Shown: positions 1-9,534, numbered from the stretch's first letter. The stretch is DNA of 64,000 nt from Bacteroidota bacterium (GCA_018267875.1 JAFDXP010000023.1:1-64000); one strand, 5' to 3'. A program made the numbers and translations. The notes: a model not told the origin generated them from the letters alone.

Positions 1-1886
1 GCCGTTGGCATGGGTGGCTTCGGCGAAACGGTTACCGTTATTTGCTTGCGAGGGCTTTCGCAGCCATCTATGGTCTGTGATACATAAAACGTATAAGTGC
101 CGCCTATCGAAGTATTAATTACTGGACTTGGCCCGGCTACTCCGCCATTAGGTACTGTGTACCATTTTAAATTCAAACCAACTACATGAATCGAATCAAA
201 CGGATCGTTTTGACAATATGTAATGGTAGAGGCTCCCGATGGCATTGGCGGAACCGGATTGACCGTAAGCTGAACCAATCGAGGTGCAGAAGTGTCAACC
301 GGACTACCAGGGCAAGCACTAGCTTTTAAAAGATAGAGATAATAATTACCGCCTTGTGATGGTTGAATATTGTTGATGGTCAAAGTAGTTAAAGTATCCC
401 AAGTACCGTTGGGCTTTTTCCAAAGAAAGCTTGGTGTACCACCAAATAGACTTGATCCGGTAAGTGCCACATTAGACCCTGCACAATAAGTTCCTTGGTA
501 GTTTACTAATCCGGTACCGGTAACATTGGGTGCTTCTTGAATATTTACAACATAGTCTTCTGTTTCACCATAGGTACTGTTTTGGCAACCTGAAATACTG
601 GTTCCAGCTATATTATAAGCTAAAATCACGCGCATTCCTGTTATTCCAGTAAATGCCTGAACGGTTGGGATGGAAATAGTGCCTGGCACACTAAATGGTG
701 AAGCATTATACATTGATGCAGTTGCAAACACCCGTTCCGAAAGAGCATAGGTGCCATCTCCATCTAAATCTATAAATACAGCAACGCCATAAGAAAGTGA
801 ACTGGAACCACAATTGGTAGCTGTAATAGAAATCGGATACTGATCACCTTTAATTAAACGAGGTGCAGCAACAGTAGGGGCAAAATTGGTGTATCCACTG
901 GAGCAAATGGATGTATTATTAAGCGTACCAAGTGTTACGTTCGTAATATTATGATAGGTGCCATAAGTTGCGGCTGATGCGCAATAACAGGGGGATACTG
1001 AATTAACAAGAACAGCATTTGAAGTATCAGACTGACCGGAGGTTGTGCAAATTAAATATGCACGATAGCTGGTAGGCACAGACTGTGAGCCAATATTGTA
1101 AGCGTAATTTGTTGCCCCCGGAATATTTGTCCATGAACCCCCACAATTAATTTTCTTTTGCCATTGAATCGTCATATTAGCAGCGAAAGTGTTACCCGTA
1201 AGCTTAACCATAGCAGGACAACCAGGAACATAAGATGCAACACCCGGATTAGGCTTACCGGAACATGGAGTTGGAGGAATTAAATCAAACCCAAAGTCAA
1301 CTAATCCCGCTCCGGTTGATGAGCCAACGGTGCTTCCATAAGTTCCCCAAATACGTTGATTTCCGGTTCCATTTACTTGAGACACATAATTGCCTCCAGA
1401 AGAACTGGTAGTTAACTCAAAAACAAGCGACTGAGAAGGATTGTATAAGAAAAAGGTTGGTAAACTGACTGCATACCATGAATTAGCAGTAGCTCCCGTC
1501 ATTGTAAAACTGGCAGAATACAAGCACTGGGTCAATCCCGTTATGTAGGTATTGCTTGGAAATGTAGTTGTAGTTCCTACGTTTTGCCCAAGTGAAATTG
1601 TATAATCACTATAGGTAGAAGCCGTGGCAAGCGACCCTAATCTAAAATATACAGTTGTAATAAAACCCGCCGGCGCAGGTGTACCAGTAGATCCATTTGA
1701 ATTAAAAATACCTGCCCCATAAATCCATTGAACCTTGTTAGTAGTGCTTCCTAATGGAAAAACGTTTGAAGTATTTCCTGCATTACTATTAAAGTATTGG
1801 GGCTGACCAAAAGCAGTTGGAAAAAAGCTTATCAAAACAGCTATTAATAAAACAGCCGAACGGAATAATCTTATCATAGAGAGCAT
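1..1886 (-). CDS. Secreted GEVED/Ig-like surface protein (3' part outside window)
   Basis: The frame is open from an ATG at 1886 to the left edge, so at least 628 residues are encoded and the C-terminus is missing. The N-terminus MLSMIRLFRSAVLLIAVLIS followed by FFPTAFGQ is a signal peptide. Around residues 390-455 the protein has a GEVED-type domain: a DLDGDGTYALSERVF segment and, at its end, STYGETEDYVVNI. It is followed by Ig-like segments of the kind that start VTGTGLVNYQGTYCAGSNVAL. Such proteins in Bacteroidota are usually exported cell-surface proteins with a C-terminal type IX secretion sorting domain, but that end is not in view. Its substrate or ligand cannot be told. Confidence 0.75.
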   Translation of the reverse strand, partial: MLSMIRLFRSAVLLIAVLISFFPTAFGQPQYFNSNAGNTSNVFPLGSTTNKVQWIYGAGIFNSNGSTGTPAPAGFITTVYFRLGSLATASTYSDYTISLGQNVGTTTTFPSNTYITGLTQCLYSASFTMTGATANSWYAVSLPTFFLYNPSQSLVFELTTSSSGGNYVSQVNGTGNQRIWGTYGSTVGSSTGAGLVDFGFDLIPPTPCSGKPNPGVASYVPGCPAMVKLTGNTFAANMTIQWQKKINCGGSWTNIPGATNYAYNIGSQSVPTSYRAYLICTTSGQSDTSNAVLVNSVSPCYCASAATYGTYHNITNVTLGTLNNTSICSSGYTNFAPTVAAPRLIKGDQYPISITATNCGSSSLSYGVAVFIDLDGDGTYALSERVFATASMYNASPFSVPGTISIPTVQAFTGITGMRVILAYNIAGTSISGCQNSTYGETEDYVVNIQEAPNVTGTGLVNYQGTYCAGSNVALTGSSLFGGTPSFLWKKPNGTWDTLTTLTINNIQPSQGGNYYLYLLKASACPGSPVDTSAPRLVQLTVNPVPPMPSGASTITYCQNDPFDSIHVVGLNLKWYTVPNGGVAGPSPVINTSIGGTYTFYVSQTIDGCESPRKQITVTVSPKPPMPT

Positions 1887-2038
1887 ATTGATGCGGAAAA
1901 TTAACAAAATAGATTGAAAAACCATAATCCTATAGACTGAAATTTCATCGAATTCGTTTGATTAAAATTAATACACCGAATACCACTTTCTTACACATTC
2001 AATATCACCTAATTGTGAAACGACAATATTCTGTTGAT

Positions 2039-2046
2039 TATCTTCG
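2039..2046 (+). promoter_or_regulatory. -7 promoter element of pth
   Basis: TATCTTCG matches TAnnTTTG with one change. It ends 6 bases before the pth ATG, so transcription would start at or almost at the start codon (leaderless or nearly so). A TTG lies 23 bases further upstream. Confidence 0.4.
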
Positions 2047-2052
2047 CCCTTT

Positions 2053-2613
2053 ATGAAATTTCTAATTGTCGGACTCGGAAATATAGGCTTCGAGTACGAT
2101 TCTACAAGACACAATATTGGATTTGATGTAGCTGATGCTTTCGTCATAAAACATGGTGGAACCTTTCGGTTAGATAGACATGCACAAGTAGCAGACTGTC
2201 GTTGGAAAGGAAAATCATTTACGGTTTTAAAGCCTACTACCTTTATGAACCTTAGCGGGAAAGCTGTGAAATATTGGTTAGATAAAGAGAAGATTCCTTT
2301 GGAAAACCTATTAGTAATTGTAGATGAATTAGCTTTACCGCTTGGCACTATTCGTTTACGGGGCAGTGGTAGTTCAGGTGGACACAACGGGCTAAAAAAT
2401 ATAGAGTTACTGCTTCAAACAACACAGTATTCAAGGCTTCGATTTGGTATTGGAAATAATTTTCCCAAAGGAAAACAGATAGATTTTGTATTGGGAAAAT
2501 GGGACTTGAATGAACTCCCTACCGTAAAGGAAAATGTTCTGAAATCAATAGATGTCATTGAAAATTTTGTCACAGTGGGATTGGAACGAACCATGAATCA
2601 GTTTAACAAATAA
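2053..2613 (+). CDS. pth: Peptidyl-tRNA hydrolase
   Basis: This 186-residue protein has the usual Pth length and motifs. It cleaves the ester bond of peptidyl-tRNAs released by stalled ribosomes, recycling tRNA in the cytoplasm. Visible family residues are GLGN with Asn10, RHNIGF with the catalytic His20, FMNLSG with Asn66, DELALPLG with the partner Asp91, and GGHNGLK around residues 99-105. The residue before the catalytic Asp is Val where many homologues have His. The ATG at 2053 is fixed by the strict N-terminal motif MKFLIVGLGN. A lipoprotein gene begins 5 bases after the stop, so the two are probably co-transcribed. Confidence 0.97.
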   Translation: MKFLIVGLGNIGFEYDSTRHNIGFDVADAFVIKHGGTFRLDRHAQVADCRWKGKSFTVLKPTTFMNLSGKAVKYWLDKEKIPLENLLVIVDELALPLGTIRLRGSGSSGGHNGLKNIELLLQTTQYSRLRFGIGNNFPKGKQIDFVLGKWDLNELPTVKENVLKSIDVIENFVTVGLERTMNQFNK

Positions 2614-2618
2614 TCAAA

Positions 2619-3506
2619 ATGAGGTTGAACCACCTTCGAAATTTCTATTTCTCAGGAGCCGTTTTTCTATTCGCATTTATTTTCCAAAGCTGTAGTTCAC
2701 CACAACAAAAAACAGCTCCAATAAGTATAGGATTCAACTTTCATGACCATACAAAATTCATATACCTCACCGACTCTCGTATAAATATCACACAAACAGT
2801 TGCAGGACTAAATACAGAAATGCAACAACACATGCAGTTGCAATCTGCGTTTACGGTTGATAGCCTGAATGACTCTACCAATTCACTTACTGTTTCTTTT
2901 GAAAGATTCTATATTAAATCAAAAAGCAGCGAAATGATCATAGAATTTGACAGTAGAGATCGGAACAAACAACCGAATGAACTGCTTCGATTGGCAGATA
3001 TTGTCAACCAACCCTTTCGAGCTACAATTGATAAATGGGGGTGCATATCAACAATCACTCCCTTTGCTAAAGATACCTTTGTTTCTAAAACCAAAGCCTT
3101 TACAGACACGGCTATGCGTGGTTTGTTGGAGCCCTTAGTCAGCTTCTACCCTAACAAACGTGTAAGCATAGGAGATGAATGGCAAAGAAATTTTTACTCA
3201 AACGCCGGATTTGTAAACCTACGTATGACTCTACTCTTTCAGTTAGAGTCTGTTCATGATCATATTGCCAACATTTCTTTAAAAGGTGCCGCCACAAGCA
3301 TTGGTTCCGGCGACCCTCAAATGCGGGGTATGAAACTAAATCTAAGCGGCACTCAACAAGGAACTATAGAAATTGATACCAAAACCGGACTCATTCAGAA
3401 TGCTCATTTCATACAAAATATTTCAGGAACAATTTCAATTCCCAATACCGAAATCCCAATGTCTATTTCTTCTGACACAAGAATAGTTGGAAAAATAAGT
3501 ACTTAA
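2619..3506 (+). CDS. DUF6263-like lipoprotein
   Basis: A 295-residue predicted lipoprotein. The N-terminal hydrophobic segment ends in FQSCSS, giving a lipidated Cys25 after signal peptidase II cleavage. The body looks like the DUF6263 family: a beta-rich repeat with an EFDSRD segment near residue 110, a DKWGCISTI segment, and the FYPNKRVSIGDEW motif near residues 178-191. The family is common in Bacteroidota envelopes and has no known activity. It starts 5 bases after pth, which suggests a shared transcript but not a shared role. The family assignment is from memory of the motif pattern. Confidence 0.7.
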   Translation: MRLNHLRNFYFSGAVFLFAFIFQSCSSPQQKTAPISIGFNFHDHTKFIYLTDSRINITQTVAGLNTEMQQHMQLQSAFTVDSLNDSTNSLTVSFERFYIKSKSSEMIIEFDSRDRNKQPNELLRLADIVNQPFRATIDKWGCISTITPFAKDTFVSKTKAFTDTAMRGLLEPLVSFYPNKRVSIGDEWQRNFYSNAGFVNLRMTLLFQLESVHDHIANISLKGAATSIGSGDPQMRGMKLNLSGTQQGTIEIDTKTGLIQNAHFIQNISGTISIPNTEIPMSISSDTRIVGKIST

Positions 3507-3652
3507 TAAGTGGGCTTAAACAAATAATCCCAAGCAACCTGTCCGACAGAGCTTGGAATTAATGACAGCTTTAAAGCCGATTTACTTGGATGAAATTTAC
3601 TTTTTTTTCAACTTCCTATTCCTATTTTGTTTTAAGGCAAGAAGTATGCCAT

Positions 3653-4426
3653 TTATTCAATCTTCCCTTCGTCACGTTCGGCACCTTCATCATTCCATTC
3701 CACAATAAAGTTATTGCGACCAGTGCCAATGAGTATGTTTAAATATTTTTGTTGGACCAATTCCAACATAGCCAGAAAGGTAAAAATAGCGTGGATTCGA
3801 TTTTGACTTTGAGCAAAAATGGTTTCAAAAGCTGCTCGAGATTGATGCCTCATGTATTGCACCAAATACTCCCTTTGTCCTTCCTGACTCCAGTTATATT
3901 TTACCACCACATGCTGCGGTTTATTTTGCCTTTCTTGAAAACGCTTCATCACCTTTTCAAAAGCCTGCATCAGCTTAAACATGGTAATAGTTTGAATTTC
4001 GGTGCCTTCTGAATTTTCCTCGCTAATAGCCTCTATCTCTTTCTTGATATTTCCTCGTTTGGTTTGTAATAATCTTTCTGCTTCCATCAAACTCATAGCC
4101 TCCGATGCTTCCTTAAAGCGTTTATACTCTAAAATCTTATCTACTAACTCTTGACGTGGGTCTATTTCATTACCCAAAGCATCAATTTCCTTTCTAGGCA
4201 AAAGCATTTTTGCCTTAGTTCGCATCAAAGTGGAGATAAACAAAATAAACTCACTGGCAAGCTCGATATTGAGCGATTCCATTTGGTGGATATAAGTCAA
4301 GAAATCGTTCGTGAGCTGATGGATCGGAATGTTATAAATATCCAATTCATCTCGTTCTATAAAGAACAACAGCAGATCAAAAGGACCTTCAAACTGCGGT
4401 AATTTTATTTGATAAGTTGCAGACAT
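3653..4426 (-). CDS. scpA: Segregation and condensation protein A
   Basis: A 257-residue kleisin. ScpA bridges the SMC heads together with ScpB in the chromosome-condensing SMC complex. The N-terminal signature is clear: LPQFEGPFDLLLFFIERDEL at residues 9-28, followed by the helical DIYNIPIHQLTNDFLTYI segment. The C-terminal winged-helix part contains FLAMLELVQQKYLNI, the usual SMC-contacting region. Length is normal. scpB is not adjacent. Convergent with the DUF6263 gene, with 146 bases between them in which I see no feature. Confidence 0.95.
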   Translation of the reverse strand: MSATYQIKLPQFEGPFDLLLFFIERDELDIYNIPIHQLTNDFLTYIHQMESLNIELASEFILFISTLMRTKAKMLLPRKEIDALGNEIDPRQELVDKILEYKRFKEASEAMSLMEAERLLQTKRGNIKKEIEAISEENSEGTEIQTITMFKLMQAFEKVMKRFQERQNKPQHVVVKYNWSQEGQREYLVQYMRHQSRAAFETIFAQSQNRIHAIFTFLAMLELVQQKYLNILIGTGRNNFIVEWNDEGAERDEGKIE

Positions 4427-4531
4427 AACGAACTAACAAAAGCATTTAGTTGAAGATGCAATAATTTCACCTCTCAAACCATAGCGTTTGTTATCAAAAC
4501 GGGAAGATTGACTGATGCTTGTGCAAGCTAA

Positions 4532-5557
4532 TTATTTAAAGCGGTATTCAATGCCGATTGCCAGCAATTGCTTGATTTGCCACCATCCTAAGGCTGCTCC
4601 CGGTTCATCTTTCGCAATTACATTTCCAGTGCCGGGATCTGTATAAGTTGATGAATAAGGTAAGTCATTATCATACATAAATGTAGCCGCTAAGGTTAGG
4701 CTTAAGAATTTTGACATTTTGTAGGAGAAGAAGTTGTCCCACAGAATATCAATATTGCCCGGGTTATCACGCTTGAGTATGTTTCCAACTGAATCTTTTT
4801 GGTTTTTTGCCAAATAGTTTGTGTATAAATCAACCCTTGTTCTAAAAAATATTTTCTTAGCAGGATTTGTTTGAAAACGTCCTGTAAAATAGGCACCAAA
4901 TTCAAACTTGGAAGTCTTGTTATACGGAATACCGAACATGCCTTCAGGCTTTAAAGTAGTGTAATATTTATCAGCAACAATTACTCGTGCAGCTACCGGA
5001 GAAAGGAATAAGCTTAAGTTGTTTTGACGACGATATTCCATACCCACAGCACCCGTAAAATATCCCGGTGATAAGAAATTAGATGTTGGGTATTTTGTCC
5101 AATTTGGTACAGTGTAATCATATCCTTTCGTAAACTGGCTTTTAAAATTAAATAGACCCGAAAGATAAAAATGCTTTTTATCATCTATTTGTAGTCCATA
5201 TTTTGAAGTAAAATCTATTCGATCATCAATTTTTCTTGGAATAAAACTATTGGAATAACCATAGAACAACCCATAGGTCATGTCTAAATTGTTTGTCCAA
5301 ATATGGCGATGATAAATTCGATTTAAAAAACCGCTAAACTGTCCATTTATTGTAATAGAAGCTACTTCACCACCCGCTGTCCAGTTGTGTAAAAATCCTT
5401 GATTAATTCCCAGGTTTAACACACCGCCCTTAGCCCACATAACAGTGTCTTTACTATCTAAGGTAAGTGACTTTTTAACATCATCTATTTTCGAGAGTTG
5501 TGCTGTTGCGCTTAATGCAGCACTCATTGTTAGAAGGGTAAAAATTTTCTTGAGCAT
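4532..5557 (-). CDS. DUF3078 secreted protein, probable outer-membrane barrel
   Basis: A DUF3078 protein of 341 residues when started at the ATG at 5557. The longer frame opens at 5593, but only the internal start puts the signal peptide MLKKIFTLLTMSAALSATAQ at the N-terminus. The central signature LGINQGFLHNWTAGGE is near residues 48-63. Alternating aromatic strands and the closing EYRFK (terminal aromatic two residues before the end) fit an outer-membrane beta-barrel. The family is confined mostly to Bacteroidota and has no assigned function. It lies just downstream of the GldB-like gene (50 bases), so both may belong to one envelope-related transcript. Confidence 0.85.
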   Translation of the reverse strand: MLKKIFTLLTMSAALSATAQLSKIDDVKKSLTLDSKDTVMWAKGGVLNLGINQGFLHNWTAGGEVASITINGQFSGFLNRIYHRHIWTNNLDMTYGLFYGYSNSFIPRKIDDRIDFTSKYGLQIDDKKHFYLSGLFNFKSQFTKGYDYTVPNWTKYPTSNFLSPGYFTGAVGMEYRRQNNLSLFLSPVAARVIVADKYYTTLKPEGMFGIPYNKTSKFEFGAYFTGRFQTNPAKKIFFRTRVDLYTNYLAKNQKDSVGNILKRDNPGNIDILWDNFFSYKMSKFLSLTLAATFMYDNDLPYSSTYTDPGTGNVIAKDEPGAALGWWQIKQLLAIGIEYRFK

Positions 5558-5607
5558 GTAAACACTATTTTTATTGGAATAAATAATTAACAATAGTTTT
5601 TTAAGAA

Positions 5608-6684
5608 CTATCGTGGTTTGTATTTAGAATCTTGAAGAACTTTTTGGGCATCTGTTAATGAAAGAATCTGATGAAAATCAGCTTCGGGGTGCTTTTCAAC
5701 ATAGGTTTGTAAAATTCTATAGCCTAACCATGTTCCAATATTGCCGGGGCTTTCGGCAGGCATTCCTGTTGTTGACGGGCCATCAAAAACAAAACGATAA
5801 ACCTTGTTAGGGCTGGTTTCATACAAAAGGTTTTGGGCTATAAAGAAATTGTAAATCAACGCTTCGTTTTTTTCACACCAACTCAATTGATTTGCCGTAT
5901 ATCCCATCCGAATACTGTCTGGTGTATTGGGTAAAACTTGTGCTAAAAACCATTGTTCTTTCCCACGTTGAAGCATCAGTTGTAATAAGTTTTTATCTTC
6001 CATATCCACTGGATACCAATCTCTGAAAATAGCCTGAAATACGTTTGTAGAGATATATGCGGGGCTGCACTTACGAATTACATATTGAGGAATCTGAACA
6101 GCGTTATAAAAGGGATATTGCGAGCCGAGGTACATATCTAAACCTACCCCAATCAGGTTACTATCTAAGGTTATTGCCGACCATTGATTTAATCCAGAAA
6201 TAAAATAAACGATAGAAGGAATGTGAAAATGCGGAAAGTAATATTTAACATACTTAAACCCTTCAGTAAGAGATGATGTAGGAGCATCCACATTGGGGAA
6301 ATGCTTGTCAACCGTGTCAAATAAAGCACGAATATCAGGATGTGCTAAAAATGGACGTAAGCCCAAACGGATGCCCGTAGCCGTATCTGCATAATTTTCT
6401 CGAATACTAAAACCCATAAGCGTATCAAGATAGAAATCAAGAAATTCAGGATATTTTTTCTTGAGCAACACAAGCCCAGCCTCAATTTGAGCAGTATCCA
6501 ACGTTGCCAAATCACGATCAAAACGGAATACACTTGGCGAGACTTTAATATTTTTCACATCCGGACGACTACCCTGTCCCGAATTACAACCAACTAAGAG
6601 CCATAAACAAAAAAGCAAACCAATTGTTTGCTGAAACCTAATGTGAAAATTATCCATCTCCATCCCCCTTTTCATCTTTAACAT
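5608..6684 (-). CDS. gldB: GldB-like gliding-motility lipoprotein
   Basis: A 358-residue lipoprotein with lipobox LLVGC (Cys33 from the first ATG). The mature part opens with SPSVFRFDRDL, followed by KKKYPEFLDFYLDTLMG, both typical of GldB, a lipoprotein needed for gliding in Flavobacterium johnsoniae. Many non-gliding Bacteroidota also carry it. nadE lies divergently 1.1 kb away, and nadE-gldB proximity is a recurring arrangement in the phylum, which supports the call. The start is uncertain: ATGs at 6684, 6675, 6663 and 6657 are all in frame, and 6657 (MDNFHIRF) gives a tidy 24-residue lipoprotein signal. Confidence 0.8.
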   Translation of the reverse strand: MLKMKRGMEMDNFHIRFQQTIGLLFCLWLLVGCNSGQGSRPDVKNIKVSPSVFRFDRDLATLDTAQIEAGLVLLKKKYPEFLDFYLDTLMGFSIRENYADTATGIRLGLRPFLAHPDIRALFDTVDKHFPNVDAPTSSLTEGFKYVKYYFPHFHIPSIVYFISGLNQWSAITLDSNLIGVGLDMYLGSQYPFYNAVQIPQYVIRKCSPAYISTNVFQAIFRDWYPVDMEDKNLLQLMLQRGKEQWFLAQVLPNTPDSIRMGYTANQLSWCEKNEALIYNFFIAQNLLYETSPNKVYRFVFDGPSTTGMPAESPGNIGTWLGYRILQTYVEKHPEADFHQILSLTDAQKVLQDSKYKPR

Positions 6685-6685
6685 T

Positions 6686-6693
6686 TACCTTTG
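6686..6693 (+). promoter_or_regulatory. Possible -7 element of the outer-membrane barrel gene
   Basis: TACCTTTG on the plus strand fits TAnnTTTG exactly, 74 bases before the ATG at 6768. It overlaps the start of the divergent gldB gene and no clear upstream TTTG is visible, so this is only a candidate. Confidence 0.35.
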
Positions 6694-6698
6694 CCGCG

Positions 6699-6706
6699 CA
6701 AATTTA
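6699..6706 (-). promoter_or_regulatory. -7 promoter element of gldB-like gene
   Basis: TAAATTTG on the minus strand is an exact TAnnTTTG match, 14 bases before the first ATG of the GldB-like gene. It sits almost back to back with a plus-strand TACCTTTG, making a compact divergent promoter region. Confidence 0.5.
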
Positions 6707-6767
6707 GCATAACAAATGAAAGATGCTATATTGTTTGTCAATGACCCTCATTTAAAAACGCAAAATC

Positions 6768-7568
6768 ATGAAGAAGTTTTTTCTCTTATTGCTGGTTTCC
6801 GGCAGCCTTGCCCATCTTGCCTCTGCACAATATTATGAAGGCGAAACTTCTAAAACAGACCGCAAAATAGACATCAACCGAATACGATTAGGAGCTTATA
6901 TTGCTCCTACTATTTCGTGGATGAAGCCAACCTCTGCCAAAAGTGATAATGGCATCTTTAAAGTAAATTCTGGTGGTAGCAAAATCGGTTATACTTGGGG
7001 CTTAATGGTTGACTATTTCTTCGCCGAAAACTATGGCATTTCAACCGGATTTCAGCTTAACACCAGTGGAGGCACAATCCGATCTTCACGTATCAACCAA
7101 GATAGCATAATAAATAATGCTGTTTACAACGCTGACTTCAATTACACACTACAATATCTCGAAATTCCGTTTCAACTAAAACTCAGAAGCGACGAACTTA
7201 AATCCATTGGTGGAATGCGTGTATTTGGACAGCTTGGGCTAACCGGCGGATTCAATATCGGTAAAAAAGCTTCCTATTCTGTTGACTATACTGATGCCAA
7301 TGGCAAGCTCGCAACCACTCATGGAGATCATGAAAAAATGATTGGCTCATTTACCATTGCTCCATTTCTGCTTCAATTAAATATCGGTGCTGGTGTAGAA
7401 AAAACCATTTCAGATAAAATGTCTTTATATGGTGGTATCTTTTTTAACAATGCTTTTTTGCCTGATGTAACTAACCCTAATCAGTATGAATTCGGGTACA
7501 AGGGAACCTTTACAGACGGCAATATTCGATTGAATAATTTAGCTCTTCGAGTTGGGCTATTCTTTTAA
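6768..7568 (+). CDS. PorT-family outer-membrane beta-barrel protein
   Basis: A 266-residue exported protein. The signal peptide MKKFFLLLLVSGSLAHLASA ends before QYYEG. The rest is the small eight-to-ten-strand barrel pattern of the outer-membrane beta-barrel (porin/PorT-like) families: GAYIAPTISWM, YTWGLMVDYFFAENYGISTG, LQYLEIPFQLKLR, and a closing LRVGLFF with a terminal Phe. The function of such barrels is not predictable from sequence. A good intrinsic terminator follows at 7652, so it is probably a single-gene unit. Confidence 0.8.
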   Translation: MKKFFLLLLVSGSLAHLASAQYYEGETSKTDRKIDINRIRLGAYIAPTISWMKPTSAKSDNGIFKVNSGGSKIGYTWGLMVDYFFAENYGISTGFQLNTSGGTIRSSRINQDSIINNAVYNADFNYTLQYLEIPFQLKLRSDELKSIGGMRVFGQLGLTGGFNIGKKASYSVDYTDANGKLATTHGDHEKMIGSFTIAPFLLQLNIGAGVEKTISDKMSLYGGIFFNNAFLPDVTNPNQYEFGYKGTFTDGNIRLNNLALRVGLFF

Positions 7569-7651
7569 TTAATTCATCAATACAAGAGAAGAAAACTCTT
7601 GTAGTTGTAATTGCAACGATTAGCTTTGCAACTTCATTTAACCTAAACAAG

Positions 7652-7694
7652 TGCCCGTGCTAATTTTAATATTGTGCGGGCATTCTTTTTATTT
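7652..7694 (+). terminator. Intrinsic terminator after the barrel gene
   Basis: TGCCCGTGC (7652-7660) pairs with GTGCGGGCA (7674-7682), nine pairs including two wobbles, around a 13-base AT loop. TTCTTTTTATTT follows. Confidence 0.75.
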
Positions 7695-7797
7695 AGGGAT
7701 GTAATTTTCAATGAAAATATATTTTCCGTAGTTGCAATAAAACATCAAATAATTCAAGCTTCACTTAAACTCCTAAAATTCATTAATTCCATTTTCG

Positions 7798-9477
7798 ATG
7801 AAAATATTTCTTGCCCAGCAGAATTACCATATCGGAAACTTTGAAGCCAACACTCAAAAGATCATAGAGGCAATCAAAGCAGCTAAAGAACAACAAGGCG
7901 ATTTGATCGTCTTTTCAGAACTATGCGTTTGTGGATATCCACCGCGTGATTTTTTAGAGTTTGAAGATTTTATTGACAAAAGCTTACACGCTATAGACAC
8001 CCTTGCTCAATATGCAGACGGAATAGGAGTGATAGTGGGTGCACCGGCTCGTAATCCGGTTTTAGCAGGTAAAAACTTATATAATGCCGCTTACTTGTTG
8101 TATGACAAAGCCGTGCAAGGAACGGTTTTTAAAACCCTACTTCCTACCTATGACATCTTTGATGAATATCGGTATTTTGAACCAGCAAATGAATGGAAAG
8201 TATTAAATTTTAAGGGGCTAAAGCTTGCGCTTACTATTTGTGAAGACATTTGGAATTTGGAAGATGATCCTCTTTACCGAATATGCCCCATGGATCAGCT
8301 AATTAGTCAGCATCCCGATTTGATGATCAACATAAGTGCTTCACCTTTTGATTATACTCATGCTGATGGGCGATTTTCCATTATTGAAAAAAATGTAGCT
8401 CGCTATCAATTGCCAATCATCTATTGTAATACCGTAGGTGCTCAAACAGAAATAATATTTGACGGCGGATCATTAGTAATGGATGCAAAAGGCAAAACAG
8501 TAGCCCGTTTGAGTACTTTTGAAGAAGACATGCAATTTGTAGATTGGACAAAAGAGGGAACATTTCTTCAAGCCTCTGAAACATCTACTACTACTGATAT
8601 TCATTCATCTATTCCACAACAATTTAATCCAGAATCTGGCATCAATAATATACACGCTGCCTTAATTCTGGGTATTCGTGACTATTTCAAAAAGATGGGT
8701 TTCACCCAAGCTATTATAGCTTCATCTGGGGGCATAGATAGTGCTGTGGTGCTTGCATTGGCATGTGAAGCATTGGATAGTAAGCATGTGCAAGCATTAT
8801 TGATGCCTTCACCCTTTTCAAGCGACCATTCAGTAAAGGATGCTGTTCAGCTTTCCCAAAACTTAAATAACCATTTCGATATTCTGCCAATCAAATCTGT
8901 CTTTGATGCTTGCCAAGAAAGCCTCTCGCCCATTTTTAGGGATTTACCTTTTTCAGTTGCAGAAGAAAATTTACAATCACGTATTCGTGGATTATTAGTG
9001 ATGGCTTTGAGTAACAAATTCGGTTCAATATTGCTGAACACATCCAACAAAAGTGAATTAGCAACCGGCTATGGAACACTGTATGGTGATATGTCCGGCG
9101 GTTTGAGTGTATTGGGTGATTGCTATAAACAACAAGTTTATGCCTTGGCAAGGTTTATCAATCGAAATGGAGAAGTCATTCCACAAAACATTTTAGAGAA
9201 ACATCCCAGTGCCGAATTGCGACCCGGTCAAAAAGATTCTGACAGCTTGCCTGAATATACTATTCTCGATGAAATATTGTATCAATACATTGAACGCCGA
9301 CAAGGACCTAAAGAAATAATAGCACTTGGCTTTGAACCAGCATTAGTTCAACGAATTTTAAAGCTTGTGAACACAAATGAATATAAGCGAAATCAATTTT
9401 GCCCAATCATTCGTGTTTCACCCAAAGCTTTTGGTGTAGGTAGGCGCATACCAATTGTTGGTAGGTATTTATACTGA
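7798..9477 (+). CDS. nadE: Glutamine-dependent NAD+ synthetase
   Basis: A 559-residue two-domain enzyme that makes NAD+ from deamido-NAD+, ATP and glutamine in the last step of NAD biosynthesis. The N-terminal nitrilase-like glutaminase domain (about 1-265) shows the catalytic triad: Glu41 in FSELCVCGYPP, Lys112 in FKTLLPTYDIFDEYRYF and Cys148 in LTICEDIW. The C-terminal synthetase domain carries the ATP-binding P-loop SSGGIDS at residues 309-315 and the NTSNKSELATGYGTLYGD segment. Length is normal for the glutamine-dependent type. It is divergent from gldB, as is common in the phylum. Confidence 0.97.
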   Translation: MKIFLAQQNYHIGNFEANTQKIIEAIKAAKEQQGDLIVFSELCVCGYPPRDFLEFEDFIDKSLHAIDTLAQYADGIGVIVGAPARNPVLAGKNLYNAAYLLYDKAVQGTVFKTLLPTYDIFDEYRYFEPANEWKVLNFKGLKLALTICEDIWNLEDDPLYRICPMDQLISQHPDLMINISASPFDYTHADGRFSIIEKNVARYQLPIIYCNTVGAQTEIIFDGGSLVMDAKGKTVARLSTFEEDMQFVDWTKEGTFLQASETSTTTDIHSSIPQQFNPESGINNIHAALILGIRDYFKKMGFTQAIIASSGGIDSAVVLALACEALDSKHVQALLMPSPFSSDHSVKDAVQLSQNLNNHFDILPIKSVFDACQESLSPIFRDLPFSVAEENLQSRIRGLLVMALSNKFGSILLNTSNKSELATGYGTLYGDMSGGLSVLGDCYKQQVYALARFINRNGEVIPQNILEKHPSAELRPGQKDSDSLPEYTILDEILYQYIERRQGPKEIIALGFEPALVQRILKLVNTNEYKRNQFCPIIRVSPKAFGVGRRIPIVGRYLY

Positions 9478-9502
9478 AATTTTTTGTCGTACAAAAAGAA
9501 TG

Positions 9503-9534
9503 TTTGCAGTTATATATTTAGATAATTACTTTTG
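9503..9534 (+). promoter_or_regulatory. Complete -33/-7 promoter
   Basis: TTTG at 9503-9506, 20 bases, then TACTTTTG at 9527-9534. This is one of the best examples in the window of the Bacteroidota sigma-A promoter. The lipoprotein ATG follows 34 bases later, which also argues against the longer frame that opens at 9455. Confidence 0.65.

Noticed and set aside
1968-2387. Minus-strand ORF opposite pth
   Set aside because: Shadow of pth; no motif, no promoter, and pth is certain.
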